Positions 6,942-15,705 are shown, numbered from the stretch's first letter. The stretch: 40,077 nt of DNA from Flavobacterium sp. (GCF_004211145.1 NZ_SEBS01000032.1:1-40077), one strand, 5' to 3'. Program-made: numbers and translations. The notes: generated from the sequence alone by a model not told the origin.

Positions 6942-9167
6942 TTATTTTTTGTCCCTTGTAAACGGAATTTCCTTCCCCTCAATTTTCAAAATCGCTTTAT
7001 TGCGCGACTCATCGAACTTAAATGTCGGGCCGCCCTCAGGCGACTGGAACTCATCTTTCCCGATCGAAATCAAATCCTGCGTCATGCCGTTCACTCGTAC
7101 CGCAAGCGCATTGTCCTTCTCGATGAATTCAAATTTGACAGGGAATTGTTCACTTGAGAAAACCCCGAGGTAACTGTCGACCAAGATCGCTTTCTCAAGC
7201 GTGCTTTTTCCGGCTGTCCAAACGTTGTTCGCCGCGTTGATGTCGGGAAGTGAACCCGATGGATTCAGCGTGATCGTCTCGATTTCTAAAGTCGAATCGT
7301 GCCTGAACGTCCAAACATTGTTGCGTTCCCAAACCTCGACGGGAAGTGTCACGCGTTCGGTCGTGCCTGATTTGTACTTGATGTCGAGAATCGTCGGCAT
7401 CGGCATCTGTCCAAGATTTTCGACCGTGATGAACACACCTTTCGACGGATCGTTCTTCACATACATGATTTTATTCACTGACTGGTCCATCTGCCAATTG
7501 TTGATGAACCAAGAACGCCAAAACCAGCTCAGGTTCTCGCCCGAGGCGTTTTCCATCGAACGAAAGAAGTCGTCAGGCTGCGGATGTTTGAACGCCCAGC
7601 GCTTGATGTATTCGCGGAACGCAAAGTCGAAACGGTCTTTCCCGAGAATCTCGTCGCGCAGGATCTTTAGTCCGGCAGCCGGCTTGTAATACAGCAACCA
7701 ACCGATATTCGCTTCCTTCATATTGTCGGGAGCCGTCAAGACCGGATCCATGACCATAGTCGTTTTGGCGAGTTCCGAAGCGGCCGGACTCGGGCTCAAA
7801 TACTCGCCCTTGTTGAACGCTTCTTCGCTGATTCCGTTGATGAACGTGTTGAAACCTTCGTCCATCCAACCGAATTGACGCTCGTTCGAACCGACGATCA
7901 TGGGAAACCAAGTATGCCCGAACTCGTGGTCGGTCACACCCCAAAGCCCTGCGCCCTGTGACTTGAACTGACAAAATACGATGCCCGGATATTCCATTCC
8001 GCCCACGATTCCCGCAACATTCGTCGCCGCCGGATATGGAAATTCGAACCAAGTATTTGAATAGTGTTCTATGCTCGCCTTCACGTATTCGGTGGAACGA
8101 CCCCAAGCCTTCACGCCCGCACTTTCAGCGGGATATGCTGAGATCGCGATCGATTTTTTTCCGCTTGGCAAGTTGATTCGCGCGGCGTCGATAACGAATG
8201 AAGCCGATGACGCCCAAGCCACGTCACGCGCGTTTTTGATGGCGAAATGCCATGTCAATGAAGGTTTTCCGGCGGGTCTTGACGCTGAAGAACTCACCTC
8301 GTCCAACGAACGGATCGTCACCGTCTGCTCGCTTTGTCTTGCCTGCGCCCAACGTTTCTGTTGTTCCGCCGTGTAGACATCTTTCTCGTTGAGCAATTCC
8401 CCTGAACAAACCACGATGTGATTCGAAGGCGCCGTGATCTTCACGTCGAAATCGCCGTATTCGAGATAGAATTCCCCGGCTCCAAGATAGGGAAGCGTGT
8501 TCCATCCGTACACGTCGTCGTACACGCACATTCTTGGAAACCACTGCGCGACTTCGTAAATGTTGCCGTCTTTCGTTTCCTGGATTCCCATTCGGTCGGA
8601 ACCGTACGTCGGCGAAACGAATGAAAAATCGATTTTAAGCGAAACCTTGCTCCCTGATTTCATTTCAGCGGGCAAAATGACTTGCATGCGCGTGTCCACG
8701 ATCGTAAATTTCGCTTCGGCTTCAGTTGATTTTCCGGCCTTGTCGGTCGTAACTATTTTTACCGACGTGATTTTATGTCCGCCGTCGAACGCCTGCCCTT
8801 TCGCACCGTTTCGGCTTCCTGAAGTCGGGACGACCGCGTTTCCGCGCGATTCTTTAGCGAATAAATTCTGGTCGACCTGCAACCATAAAAAAGAAAGCGC
8901 ATCGGGGCTGTTGTTCGTGTACGTCAACACTTCCGAACCTTTGATCTCGTTGTTTTTGTCGTCGAGAGACGCCGTGATTTTATAATCGACGCGGTTCTGC
9001 CAGTATTTCGGTCCGGGTTGTCCGCTCGCACTGCGATAATCGTTTCCGTTCTTTGTGTAGAAATTCGGTGCAAAAGCCGCGTGATAATCGTATTGATTTT
9101 TTGTGTCTTGTTGCGCGAACGCGAATATTGGAGTCAAAAACACAAACAGTAGAAGGCGTATTCTCAT
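6942..9167 (-). CDS. Secreted M1 family metallopeptidase
   Basis: 741 residues. A signal peptide (to about residue 19, AFAQ) precedes an aminopeptidase-N-like chain. The exopeptidase motif equivalent GGMEYP is at 389-394. The zinc site HEFGH is at 414-418 (His414, Glu415, His418), with the third ligand Glu437 in DEGFNTF. An N-terminal beta-rich domain precedes the catalytic part and a beta/helical C-terminal part follows. No T9SS sorting domain is seen, so it is probably periplasmic or outer-membrane associated through another route. The family trims N-terminal residues from peptides, fitting a protein-degrading lifestyle together with the S8 peptidase next door. Confidence 0.93.
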   Translation of the reverse strand: MRIRLLLFVFLTPIFAFAQQDTKNQYDYHAAFAPNFYTKNGNDYRSASGQPGPKYWQNRVDYKITASLDDKNNEIKGSEVLTYTNNSPDALSFLWLQVDQNLFAKESRGNAVVPTSGSRNGAKGQAFDGGHKITSVKIVTTDKAGKSTEAEAKFTIVDTRMQVILPAEMKSGSKVSLKIDFSFVSPTYGSDRMGIQETKDGNIYEVAQWFPRMCVYDDVYGWNTLPYLGAGEFYLEYGDFDVKITAPSNHIVVCSGELLNEKDVYTAEQQKRWAQARQSEQTVTIRSLDEVSSSASRPAGKPSLTWHFAIKNARDVAWASSASFVIDAARINLPSGKKSIAISAYPAESAGVKAWGRSTEYVKASIEHYSNTWFEFPYPAATNVAGIVGGMEYPGIVFCQFKSQGAGLWGVTDHEFGHTWFPMIVGSNERQFGWMDEGFNTFINGISEEAFNKGEYLSPSPAASELAKTTMVMDPVLTAPDNMKEANIGWLLYYKPAAGLKILRDEILGKDRFDFAFREYIKRWAFKHPQPDDFFRSMENASGENLSWFWRSWFINNWQMDQSVNKIMYVKNDPSKGVFITVENLGQMPMPTILDIKYKSGTTERVTLPVEVWERNNVWTFRHDSTLEIETITLNPSGSLPDINAANNVWTAGKSTLEKAILVDSYLGVFSSEQFPVKFEFIEKDNALAVRVNGMTQDLISIGKDEFQSPEGGPTFKFDESRNKAILKIEGKEIPFTRDKK

Positions 9168-9250
9168 AAAAGATCGATTGTTTGTTCTAAATTTTAAGAA
9201 TTGGTCAACAAAGAAACGGGTTTGTTACGTTTTATTTCTTAAAAAAACAC

Positions 9251-9278
9251 AAAAAAAGCCGCCAATCGAGGCAGCTTT
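9251..9278 (-). terminator. Intrinsic terminator after the S8 peptidase gene
   Basis: On minus: stem AAAGCTGCC / GGCGGCTTT with one G-U pair and a 6-nt loop, followed by seven T. It lies 20 nt past the stop of the minus-strand gene. Confidence 0.88.
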
Positions 9279-9297
9279 CTGGGATATCCTGGAATTA

Positions 9298-10827
9298 CTA
9301 TTGTACGGCCGCGTTGGCATTGATGTTTCCATAACCGAATTGGGAATTCTTGTTCGGATAGAAATAAGACGATTGCCTCATTCGCGTCAGCACCTGCTCA
9401 CGCGTCCACGACGGGTAGCGCGACCAGACCAGCGCAGCGATTCCCGCAGTCGTTGCCGTCGCGACCGAGGATCCGCCAACATAATCGTTCTGGTTGTTGT
9501 AATAACTTACGACGGGAACCGTATTTCCCGATGATGCGCGTTGCATCGCGATCGTAAATTCGACCTTGTCGCCCACGTGGCAGTCGTCGCATTTGGTATA
9601 ACTGCCTTCCTTGACACCTGTAACGGCAATGACTTCAGACATCGTAGCTGGGAAGATCACGCCCACGAAAGTCGTGTAACTCGTCGAAGTTCCCGCTGCC
9701 GATAAGATCAGTTTTCCTTTTCCATGAGCGAATTTGATAGCGTCCGAAATTTTTCCGACCGAAAATAAATGGCCCATCGACATCGAAATGATTTTCACGT
9801 TCGAATTATTTCCCAAAGCCGTGAACGCTTTCTTTACGCCTTCCTGTTCGTGATAACCGTCGAGCACTACGTTTTTGGCCGCGCGATACGTGACGAGGTT
9901 CGCATTATACGCGACACCGACGGGCAATCCGCTGTTGTTTCTTGGCGCCGCCGCAGCCGATGCCATGCTCGTGCCGTGTCCGCAAAGGTCGGCCGAACCG
10001 TCGGTTCCCGTTGACCAAGGCCAAGCAGAATCGACATAAACACCGAATTTTTGGATGCTTCGTCCCGATGACAGCCCCGTATTGAAACTGCTTCCCAAAA
10101 GCGTCTGCTCAGGAGAAACCCCGGTGTCGATGATCCCGATGGTGATGCCGCTTCCAGTGCTTAAACTCCAGGCCGACGGCACGTTGTGCTGGTACAGACT
10201 CCATGATGCTTTCGCATTCGGCGTGACGGTCGTGTAATCGGCGGCGCTCAACGTCAACGCGTCGAAACCGCAGCCGGAACCATCAGCAACTCCCGAACTC
10301 GTCGTACTCAGATCCTTTGGCTTTTCCAATCCCGACGCCACGGCTGAAAATCTATAATTTCCGGGCTCGACGTAACGGATATGTCCCGATTTACGCAAAG
10401 CTGTGATCGTCACTTGTTTCTTGATGATGACATCGATCGTATTCAGGATCGGATCGCTGAAAATGAGGAAATCTTTTTGGGCGGTTCCTTCGTAATCGGC
10501 TATGAGCGAAAGCAGTTCGGATTCGATCGTGCGGTTGTTCGGCGATTTGCTTCGGTCGAAGTCATTCTGGCTTTTTCCGAATCCGATCGAAACGATAAAA
10601 TCCCCATGTGATGCCGCGCTCCAAATGAAGTTGTCGGACGTTTGTTTCCAATTGAAGTCGCCTTTTGATTTCAATGAGCGTTCGATTTCGGCGTTGATTT
10701 GCGCAGGCGTAAAGGTTTGCTGCGACTTGTTTCCAAAAGTATCCATCGGCGCGCTTTCGTCTTTCGAACAAGATGCAAGCGTAAAAACAACCGCGGCCAC
10801 TAAAAGTTTAGAGTACGATTTCAACAT
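9298..10827 (-). CDS. Subtilisin-like S8 serine peptidase, lipoprotein
   Basis: 509 residues. The N-terminus ends in a lipobox (TLASC, Cys20), so it is a predicted lipoprotein. A propeptide-like region (about 30-160) precedes the subtilase domain. The catalytic triad is Asp234 (GIIDTGVS), His284 (GHGTSMA) and Ser454 (GGSSVATA). The usual GTSMA around the serine is replaced by GSSVA, while a GTSMA string happens to follow the histidine. A CDDC pair lies at about 413-416 and could bind metal or form a disulfide. No T9SS domain is present. It is divergent from smpB and ends in its own terminator. Confidence 0.93.
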   Translation of the reverse strand: MLKSYSKLLVAAVVFTLASCSKDESAPMDTFGNKSQQTFTPAQINAEIERSLKSKGDFNWKQTSDNFIWSAASHGDFIVSIGFGKSQNDFDRSKSPNNRTIESELLSLIADYEGTAQKDFLIFSDPILNTIDVIIKKQVTITALRKSGHIRYVEPGNYRFSAVASGLEKPKDLSTTSSGVADGSGCGFDALTLSAADYTTVTPNAKASWSLYQHNVPSAWSLSTGSGITIGIIDTGVSPEQTLLGSSFNTGLSSGRSIQKFGVYVDSAWPWSTGTDGSADLCGHGTSMASAAAAPRNNSGLPVGVAYNANLVTYRAAKNVVLDGYHEQEGVKKAFTALGNNSNVKIISMSMGHLFSVGKISDAIKFAHGKGKLILSAAGTSTSYTTFVGVIFPATMSEVIAVTGVKEGSYTKCDDCHVGDKVEFTIAMQRASSGNTVPVVSYYNNQNDYVGGSSVATATTAGIAALVWSRYPSWTREQVLTRMRQSSYFYPNKNSQFGYGNINANAAVQ

Positions 10828-10919
10828 GATTCGTGTTTATTTTATTGGTTTACACTAAGATAAAATATTTCGTTAACAAAATTTTTAGAGAATCCTGAAA
10901 GTTATGAACAGTCGCGATT

Positions 10920-10949
10920 TTGTGCAGCCCACATTTTAACGTAACTTTG
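10920..10949 (+). promoter_or_regulatory. Promoter of smpB
   Basis: TTG at 10920-10922, a 19-nt spacer, and a perfect TAnnTTTG element TAACTTTG at 10942-10949. The ATG starts only 5 nt after the element, so the predicted transcript has almost no leader. Confidence 0.75.
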
Positions 10950-10954
10950 CCGCG

Positions 10955-11413
10955 ATGCAAAAAACCGTCAACATACTCAACAAACGCGCGCGTTTCGACT
11001 TTGAAATCATCGAGACGTATACCGCTGGCATTGTGCTTACCGGAACCGAGATCAAATCGATCAGGCTCGGAAAGGCGCAAATCGCTGACAGTTTTTGCGA
11101 ATTCAATGAAAATCAGGAACTTTTCGCGATCAATATGTCGATCGAGGAATATGCGTTCGGGAATACGTTCAACCACAAGGCGAAATCAGAACGCAAACTC
11201 CTGCTCAACAAACGCGAACTCAAAGGTTTGGAAAGAAGCGTGCAACAAAAAGGCCTGACGATCGTTCCACTTAAATTGTTCACGAACGAGAAAGGTTTCG
11301 CCAAACTCGACATTGCACTTTGCCGAGGTAAGAAAACCTATGATAAACGCGAATCACTCAAGGAAGCCGATACGAAACGCGATTTGGCGCGCATTAAAAA
11401 GGAGTTCCGATAA
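10955..11413 (+). CDS. smpB: SsrA-binding protein SmpB
   Basis: 152 residues, full length. SmpB binds tmRNA and delivers it to stalled ribosomes for trans-translation. Diagnostic segments are present: [13 protein letters not shown] at the N-terminus, [19 protein letters not shown], the [10 protein letters not shown] region, IVPLKLF, and the basic C-terminal tail [15 protein letters not shown] with its arginine/lysine-rich end, which enters the mRNA channel. ATG 10955 is the family start. The ssrA RNA itself is not seen in the window. The regulator gene begins 10 nt downstream. Confidence 0.97.
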   Translation: MQKTVNILNKRARFDFEIIETYTAGIVLTGTEIKSIRLGKAQIADSFCEFNENQELFAINMSIEEYAFGNTFNHKAKSERKLLLNKRELKGLERSVQQKGLTIVPLKLFTNEKGFAKLDIALCRGKKTYDKRESLKEADTKRDLARIKKEFR

Positions 11414-11423
11414 AATCGATCCG

Positions 11424-11792
11424 ATGCAGCAATTGAAGGACTTACTTAAAGCTGGCCGCATCGCGAAAACGCTTACCACGCGCGAAGTTTCCGAAAAACT
11501 AAAAATCGATCAGGCACTTATCAGCAAATTCGAGAATGGGTTGCGACGCCCGACGCGCGGTCAGGTTTTGCAGTTGTCGGAACTTTTCGGGATCGATGCG
11601 GACGAATGCATCTTGGCTTGGCTTACTGAGAAGATTTTGTCGGAATTAAAAGACGAACCTCAGGCGATCCAAGCGTTGAAGGCCGCGGAAGCTCAGTTTA
11701 TAAATACGGAAATCGATGAGAAGGTCGCACCTCAATTTGAGAAATTACTAGCTGAAATGGAGACTTTGAAGGCTATGTTGGGGAAAAAGTAA
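11424..11792 (+). CDS. XRE-family helix-turn-helix regulator
   Basis: 122 residues. The Cro/cI-type helix-turn-helix spans about residues 8-62: TREVSEKLKIDQALISKFENG is the DNA-reading part, followed by RRPTRGQVLQLSELFGID. The rest is helical (ILSELKDEPQAIQALKAAE, then a coiled C-terminus), perhaps for dimerisation. The frame is open further upstream inside smpB, but ATG 11424 starts immediately before the domain. It lies 10 nt after smpB, so the two are probably co-transcribed. Such short regulators can partner restriction-modification genes, but none is present here. Its targets are unknown. Confidence 0.88.
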   Translation: MQQLKDLLKAGRIAKTLTTREVSEKLKIDQALISKFENGLRRPTRGQVLQLSELFGIDADECILAWLTEKILSELKDEPQAIQALKAAEAQFINTEIDEKVAPQFEKLLAEMETLKAMLGKK

Positions 11793-11819
11793 ATCCAACT
11801 TCAAATAGCGATGATCTGA

Positions 11820-11970
11820 TTTGAACAATTAAGATAGTTGAGAAAAGTTGAGTGGATTGGTATTCGCCATAGGAAAATTTGAAAATTTGAATTTTTTTAG
11901 TTTAGCGTTTTTCATCAATAAATTGATTTGCGCAACGCTTAACTTCCCTCAACTATCTTAATTGTTCAAA
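11820..11970. repeat. Inverted-repeat element between convergent genes
   Basis: Perfect 23-bp arms at 11820-11842 and 11948-11970, extended inward by about 12 bp of imperfect pairing (AAAGTTGAG against CTTAACTT), around a roughly 80-nt AT-rich core. The left arm reads ttgaacaattaagatagttg. It fills most of the gap between the 3' ends of the regulator and the S51 gene. The loop is long for a simple terminator, so it may instead be a small palindromic insertion. Confidence 0.85.
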
Positions 11971-11987
11971 AATCTATCTTTAAAAAA

Positions 11988-13262
11988 CTAAATTTTCACC
12001 AGCTTCTTCGAATACAGTGTTTTTCCAATTTCGATTTTTATCAGATATATCCCAGAATGTAAATTGCTCGCATCAACCTCTCCAAACGAAACGGTTTCCA
12101 AAACCAATTTCCCCATCAAGTCATACATCTTAACGTTAGCGTTTTCAGCATTTTCCAATCGAATGAAATCACGAAACGGATTCGGGCTGACCGTAATTCT
12201 TTTTTGTTGGAATTCGTCCGAAGCCAAACTGCAATCGGGCGCGCTTCCCGAAACCATGTTCAAAACGCCGCTTGCTACCGACCAATTCTCCCAACTTCCG
12301 CCAAAAATATTCGCGCTGTCCCAATCGGAAACATTAAAATAATTCACGCCCGTCATCGTTCCCGGAACTTTGTAGGCTTTGATCGCCTGCGCCCCGTAAT
12401 TCCACGTCAGAGGCGAATTCGGCTCGCAAACTTCGACGGCGGTCGTATTTTGACAATTCGATTGCAGGAAATACGCAAATTCCTCATAGTTTGGATAATC
12501 ACCATAAACGCGCGCTTTTCCCGCAGCATCGATGCAAACCGCGACATATTCATTGCACGCGATTCCGTTGAAGTTTTCGCCATAATCGGTTTTGAGTCGC
12601 GCGAGAAAAGCCGAATGACGCCCGCGTCGGTCCGGATCGTCATAATGCGTGTCGGTAATCGTGTTCTGCATCATCGGAACATTCACAAAATCGTTGTGTC
12701 CGAACGTCATATACGGATTGTACGGATTCGAAAGCGCCTCGGCCGATGTGACCGAACCGTTCTGGGCTGAAAAATACGTACCGCCCAAAATTGCCATACC
12801 TGCGCTCGTTCCGCCAATCGGGGCTTGCTTTACGTTTATGTGATCGTTGATCAAATCTTCAAGCGCGTTGTCCTTGAAATACGAAACGTAATTCCATTGG
12901 TCGCCGCCCGCGAACCAAATCAGTTCGGCTTTCGAGACTTTGTCGAGAACATATGGATTCGTCGCTCCCGCAACCGACGTGATTACCAGTGTTTCCACCG
13001 AATTGACATTCACGCCAAGCTCCGAATACAAATAATCGTTATAACCGTCGCTTCCCGACGACCGCAGTACCACGACATCGCCACCATTCGCCTTTTGAAG
13101 AAGCCATATCATAGCGTTGTCGTGTTCCGTCGCGCCGCCCATCATGCAGACGCCGTATTCGGGAGTCGTCGTGATATTCGCCAGGTTGCCCGTGAAATAA
13201 CTCGTGTAGCCTTGTGCGAAAAATGTTGCGGGAAAAAGTAGGAAGAGTAGTTTTCTGACCAT
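11988..13262 (-). CDS. Secreted cyanophycinase-like S51 peptidase with T9SS sorting domain
   Basis: 424 residues. A short signal peptide (to about residue 17, FFAQG) is followed by a cyanophycinase/peptidase E-like (S51) domain. That domain shows CMMGGATEHDNA (39-50), WFAGGDQ (116-122), the nucleophile elbow GGTSAGMA with Ser153, and a DTHYDDPDRRGRH segment typical of the cyanophycinase branch. Family enzymes cleave beta-aspartyl or Asp-X peptide bonds. The last ~70 residues (VSPNPFRDFIRL to the end, YSKKLVKI) form a type A Por/T9SS sorting domain, so the enzyme is exported to the surface or medium. Its ATG overlaps the stop of pcm (TGATG), indicating coupled translation. Confidence 0.9.
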   Translation of the reverse strand: MVRKLLFLLFPATFFAQGYTSYFTGNLANITTTPEYGVCMMGGATEHDNAMIWLLQKANGGDVVVLRSSGSDGYNDYLYSELGVNVNSVETLVITSVAGATNPYVLDKVSKAELIWFAGGDQWNYVSYFKDNALEDLINDHINVKQAPIGGTSAGMAILGGTYFSAQNGSVTSAEALSNPYNPYMTFGHNDFVNVPMMQNTITDTHYDDPDRRGRHSAFLARLKTDYGENFNGIACNEYVAVCIDAAGKARVYGDYPNYEEFAYFLQSNCQNTTAVEVCEPNSPLTWNYGAQAIKAYKVPGTMTGVNYFNVSDWDSANIFGGSWENWSVASGVLNMVSGSAPDCSLASDEFQQKRITVSPNPFRDFIRLENAENANVKMYDLMGKLVLETVSFGEVDASNLHSGIYLIKIEIGKTLYSKKLVKI

Positions 13263-13903
13263 CAGTTTTTGTTTTCCAATAAAGGTACGAAACGGAACTC
13301 GCCGAATTCGTGTTTTTCAAACTGTGTTTCGTTTTTGCGGATCAGCATCGTCATGATCTGATGCGGATCGCCAAGCGGAATCACGAGCCTGCCTCCTACT
13401 TTGAGTTGCGACATCAATGCGGGCGGGATGATCGGCGCGCCGGCGGTCACGATGATGCTGTCGAAAGGCGCGTAATTCGGCAGGCCTTTGTAACCGTCGC
13501 CGAACGATAGATGTTTGGGCCTGATGCCGAGTTTCGGGAGCAACTGCGATGTCGTCTTGAAGAGTTCATTCTGGCGTTCCACGCTAAAGACTTTCGCGCC
13601 CATCGTACACAAAACGGCGGTCTGGTAACCCGAACCCGTTCCGATCTCGAGGATCTTATCGTCTTTTTTCACCTGCAGCAATTGCGACTGGAACGCAACG
13701 GTGTACGGTTGTGAAATGGTTTGTCCCGCGCCTATCGGGAACGCCTTGTCCTGATACGCGAAATCGGCGAAACTCGAATCGAGGAATAAATGGCGTGGAA
13801 TTTTTGCGATGGCGTCGAGCACATTCTTATCGGTGATCCCTTTTTCTTTGAGAACGGAAACCAGCTGATTTCTAAGGCCTTGATGTTTGTTGGTATTGTT
13901 CAA
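13262..13903 (-). CDS. pcm: Protein-L-isoaspartate O-methyltransferase
   Basis: 213 residues. Pcm methylates L-isoaspartyl residues in age-damaged proteins so they can revert to aspartate. The family features are clear: QDKAFPIGAGQTISQPYTVA upstream of the methyltransferase core, SAM motif I LEIGTGSGYQTAVL, SVERQNELF, FGDGYKG, and the IIVTAGAP strand. The start codon is TTG at 13903; the following residues match the usual N-terminus and no in-frame ATG fits better. The stop overlaps the start of the S51 peptidase gene by one base, a link that joins two enzymes acting on isoaspartyl/beta-aspartyl bonds. Confidence 0.95.
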   Translation of the reverse strand: MNNTNKHQGLRNQLVSVLKEKGITDKNVLDAIAKIPRHLFLDSSFADFAYQDKAFPIGAGQTISQPYTVAFQSQLLQVKKDDKILEIGTGSGYQTAVLCTMGAKVFSVERQNELFKTTSQLLPKLGIRPKHLSFGDGYKGLPNYAPFDSIIVTAGAPIIPPALMSQLKVGGRLVIPLGDPHQIMTMLIRKNETQFEKHEFGEFRFVPLLENKN

Positions 13904-13951
13904 TTTTTTGGGTGGATTGGAAGTGTAAAAATACGGATGATTTGTTGATTT

Positions 13952-13976
13952 GTTTATTCGTTGATTTGTTTATTTG
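13952..13976 (-). repeat. 25-bp repeat, inverted partner at 15681-15705
   Basis: The reverse complement of this stretch matches 15681-15705 at 24 of 25 positions (caaataaacaaatcaacg followed by A or C, then ataaac). The pair flanks the Gfo/Idh and small membrane-protein genes. Confidence 0.8.
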
Positions 13977-14080
13977 AGTACATCTCTTGCGATAATGATT
14001 TGGATGTTATTGACGCTTGATTTCTTGGGCGTTCCGGCGGTTTGGGGTTTGCGGTACAGTCATGTATAAGTTACCGCCGT

Positions 14081-14178
14081 CGGGCTGCCCGTTCCAATCT
14101 CTTTTTGCCGTGAATGTCTTTGCCTTGCCGCAACGATCTGCCGGCAAAAACAGGATTTCCACTCGCATCCCTAACGCG
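14081..14178 (-). repeat. Hairpin (REP-like) intergenic element, copy 1
   Basis: Outer words CGGGCTGCCCGTTCCAATCT and AGGATTTCCACTCGCATCCC enclose a stem TTTTTGCCG (14102-14110) / CGGCAAAAA (14142-14150). Read on minus, it has the same order of motifs as the element at 26077-26217 (GATnG-AGYGG left, GGA-AGCC-G right). Elements with these words are, from memory, scattered through Flavobacterium intergenic DNA; I could not verify that here. Confidence 0.65.
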
Positions 14179-14233
14179 AGCATCTCCGAATGACAACCCT
14201 GAAACTTTAAACCCTAAACTTTAAACTTTTCCT

Positions 14234-14241
14234 TATTTTTG
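14234..14241 (+). promoter_or_regulatory. Bacteroidota -7 element before the Gfo/Idh gene
   Basis: TATTTTTG matches TAnnTTTG perfectly and lies 17 nt before the ATG. No TTG at the -33 position is evident. Confidence 0.5.
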
Positions 14242-14258
14242 TTCAAAATACGAACCAC

Positions 14259-15221
14259 ATGCTTAAAGTTGGAGTTTTGGGTGCCGGCCATCTCGGCAAA
14301 ATCCATTTGCGACTGTTGCAACAATCTGAGAAATACGAACTCGTCGGATTTTATGACGAAAACCCCGAATATGCCCAGAAAATCGCGGCCGAATTTGGTT
14401 ACAAGCGCTTCACCACAATCGCCACATTGATCCACGCGGTTGACGTGATCGACATCGTCACGCCTACGCTTTCGCACTATAAATGCGCGCGTGTCGCGAT
14501 CAAGTCGGGCAAACACGTATTCATCGAAAAACCGATTTCGAACACGATCGAGGAAGCCGAGGAAATCATCGCGCTCGCCAACGAATACAACGTCAAAGGG
14601 CAGGTCGGACACGTAGAACGGTTCAATCCCGCGTTCATCGCGACGAAGGACATGATCGAGAATCCGATGTTCATCGAAACGCACCGTCTCGCCGAGTTCA
14701 ACCCGCGCGGCACCGACGTTCCCGTGGTTCTGGATTTGATGATCCACGACATCGACGTTATTTTGAGCGTCGTGAAATCGCCTGTGAAAGCGGTTCATGC
14801 GAGCGGCGTCGCGGTAATTTCAGACACGGCCGACATCGTCAATGCCCGCCTCGAATTCGAAAGCGGTTGCGTCGCGAATTTGACCGCGAGCCGGATTTCG
14901 TTGAAAAATATGCGCAAGTCGCGTTTCTTCCAGAAAGACGCATACATCTCGGTCGATTTCCTTGAAAAGAAATGTGAGGTCGTGAAAATGAAGGACGCGC
15001 CTGAAAATCCTGGAGATTTCGACATGATCTTGCAGAATGCCGAGGGCGTCAAAAAACAAATCTATTTCAAGAATCCCGACATCAGCGCGAACAACGCCAT
15101 TCTTGACGAACTCGAGACTTTCGCCGACGCGATCAACAATAACACGACTCCGGTCGTGACGCTTGAAGATGGGACTGACGCGTTGAAAGTTGCGTATCGG
15201 ATTATTGAGTGTTTCAGATAG
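14259..15221 (+). CDS. Gfo/Idh/MocA family NAD(P)-dependent oxidoreductase
   Basis: 320 residues. An N-terminal Rossmann domain opens with VGVLGAGHLGKIH (4-16), the nucleotide-binding loop. It includes the conserved EKP triad in VFIEKPIS (about 88-95), followed by the beta-sheet substrate domain with GHVERFNPA and HDIDV segments. Family members oxidise or reduce sugars, inositols or related compounds, including UDP-sugars; some are biliverdin reductase-like. The substrate cannot be assigned. It starts the long plus-strand run and has its own promoter-like site. Confidence 0.9.
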   Translation: MLKVGVLGAGHLGKIHLRLLQQSEKYELVGFYDENPEYAQKIAAEFGYKRFTTIATLIHAVDVIDIVTPTLSHYKCARVAIKSGKHVFIEKPISNTIEEAEEIIALANEYNVKGQVGHVERFNPAFIATKDMIENPMFIETHRLAEFNPRGTDVPVVLDLMIHDIDVILSVVKSPVKAVHASGVAVISDTADIVNARLEFESGCVANLTASRISLKNMRKSRFFQKDAYISVDFLEKKCEVVKMKDAPENPGDFDMILQNAEGVKKQIYFKNPDISANNAILDELETFADAINNNTTPVVTLEDGTDALKVAYRIIECFR

Positions 15222-15284
15222 TTCAATTTGTTTAGAGTTTAGAGTTAGCCTAAAAATACTTGATCACGGTCTAAATCATATGAC

Positions 15285-15662
15285 ATGAAAAAATTTTCGA
15301 TCACTAAAATCAAATATTTTGCTTGCGCATATTTCGCGCTTCTGGGATTGGCGACACTTGCATTGTCGGCTTCAACATCGACGTTATACCTAAAACGCGA
15401 CTTGCTCATCATGCTAGCTTTGGCTTTGCCGATGCTCATCAATAAACGTATTTTTCATTTAATGTACGGGTTGCTTTCGGCGATGATAACGTTGACGATG
15501 TTGTTGGTCTACACCTTTAGCAACAATCCGTGGCAGATTGATATTTCAATTTCGATGTTTGTTTCGGGATTATTCATTTTTGCGCTGGCATTCGTTGCAT
15601 CGCTTGCGTTGGTCTACGTGGGAACGTATTCCAAAACCAAAAATACTTTCACATTGATCTAA
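15285..15662 (+). CDS. Small integral membrane protein of unknown function
   Basis: 125 residues. No family is recognised. There are four hydrophobic segments, roughly residues 10-29, 39-55, 58-77 and 86-112, with short charged loops (KRD, NKR). The N-terminus MKKFSITKIK is basic, so the N-terminal end probably stays inside. No catalytic or metal-binding motif is visible. It is separated from its neighbours by 63 and 58 nt of AT-rich repeat-like DNA and may be an accessory gene in an otherwise conserved-looking order. Confidence 0.7.
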   Translation: MKKFSITKIKYFACAYFALLGLATLALSASTSTLYLKRDLLIMLALALPMLINKRIFHLMYGLLSAMITLTMLLVYTFSNNPWQIDISISMFVSGLFIFALAFVASLALVYVGTYSKTKNTFTLI

Positions 15663-15680
15663 AAAATTTTTCTATCCTTT

Positions 15681-15705
15681 CAAATAAACAAATCAACGCA
15701 TAAAC
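15681..15705 (+). repeat. 25-bp repeat, inverted partner at 13952-13976
   Basis: Iterated AAACAAAT/AAACGCAT-like words just upstream of the 3-hydroxyacyl-CoA dehydrogenase start. 24 of 25 bases match the reverse complement of 13952-13976. Confidence 0.8.

Larger units (their letters stand above)
13904..14258. other. Divergent spacer between pcm and the Gfo/Idh gene
   Basis: 355 nt with no gene. It contains a TTTGTTGATTTGTTTATTCG-type word repeat (13941-13976) that recurs inverted near 15681, the hairpin element at 14081-14178, a CTTTAAACCCTAAACTTTAAAC word repeat (14208-14229) and the promoter-like site at 14234. Nothing else is recognised between about 13985 and 14060. Confidence 0.7.

Noticed and set aside
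11424..11792. Restriction-modification controller or toxin-antitoxin regulator
   Set aside because: No methyltransferase, nuclease or toxin gene lies next to it; only the helix-turn-helix call is kept.
14214..14798. A 194-codon open frame on minus opposite the Gfo/Idh gene
   Set aside because: Mirrors the codon structure of the plus-strand gene and covers its promoter-like site; no family features.
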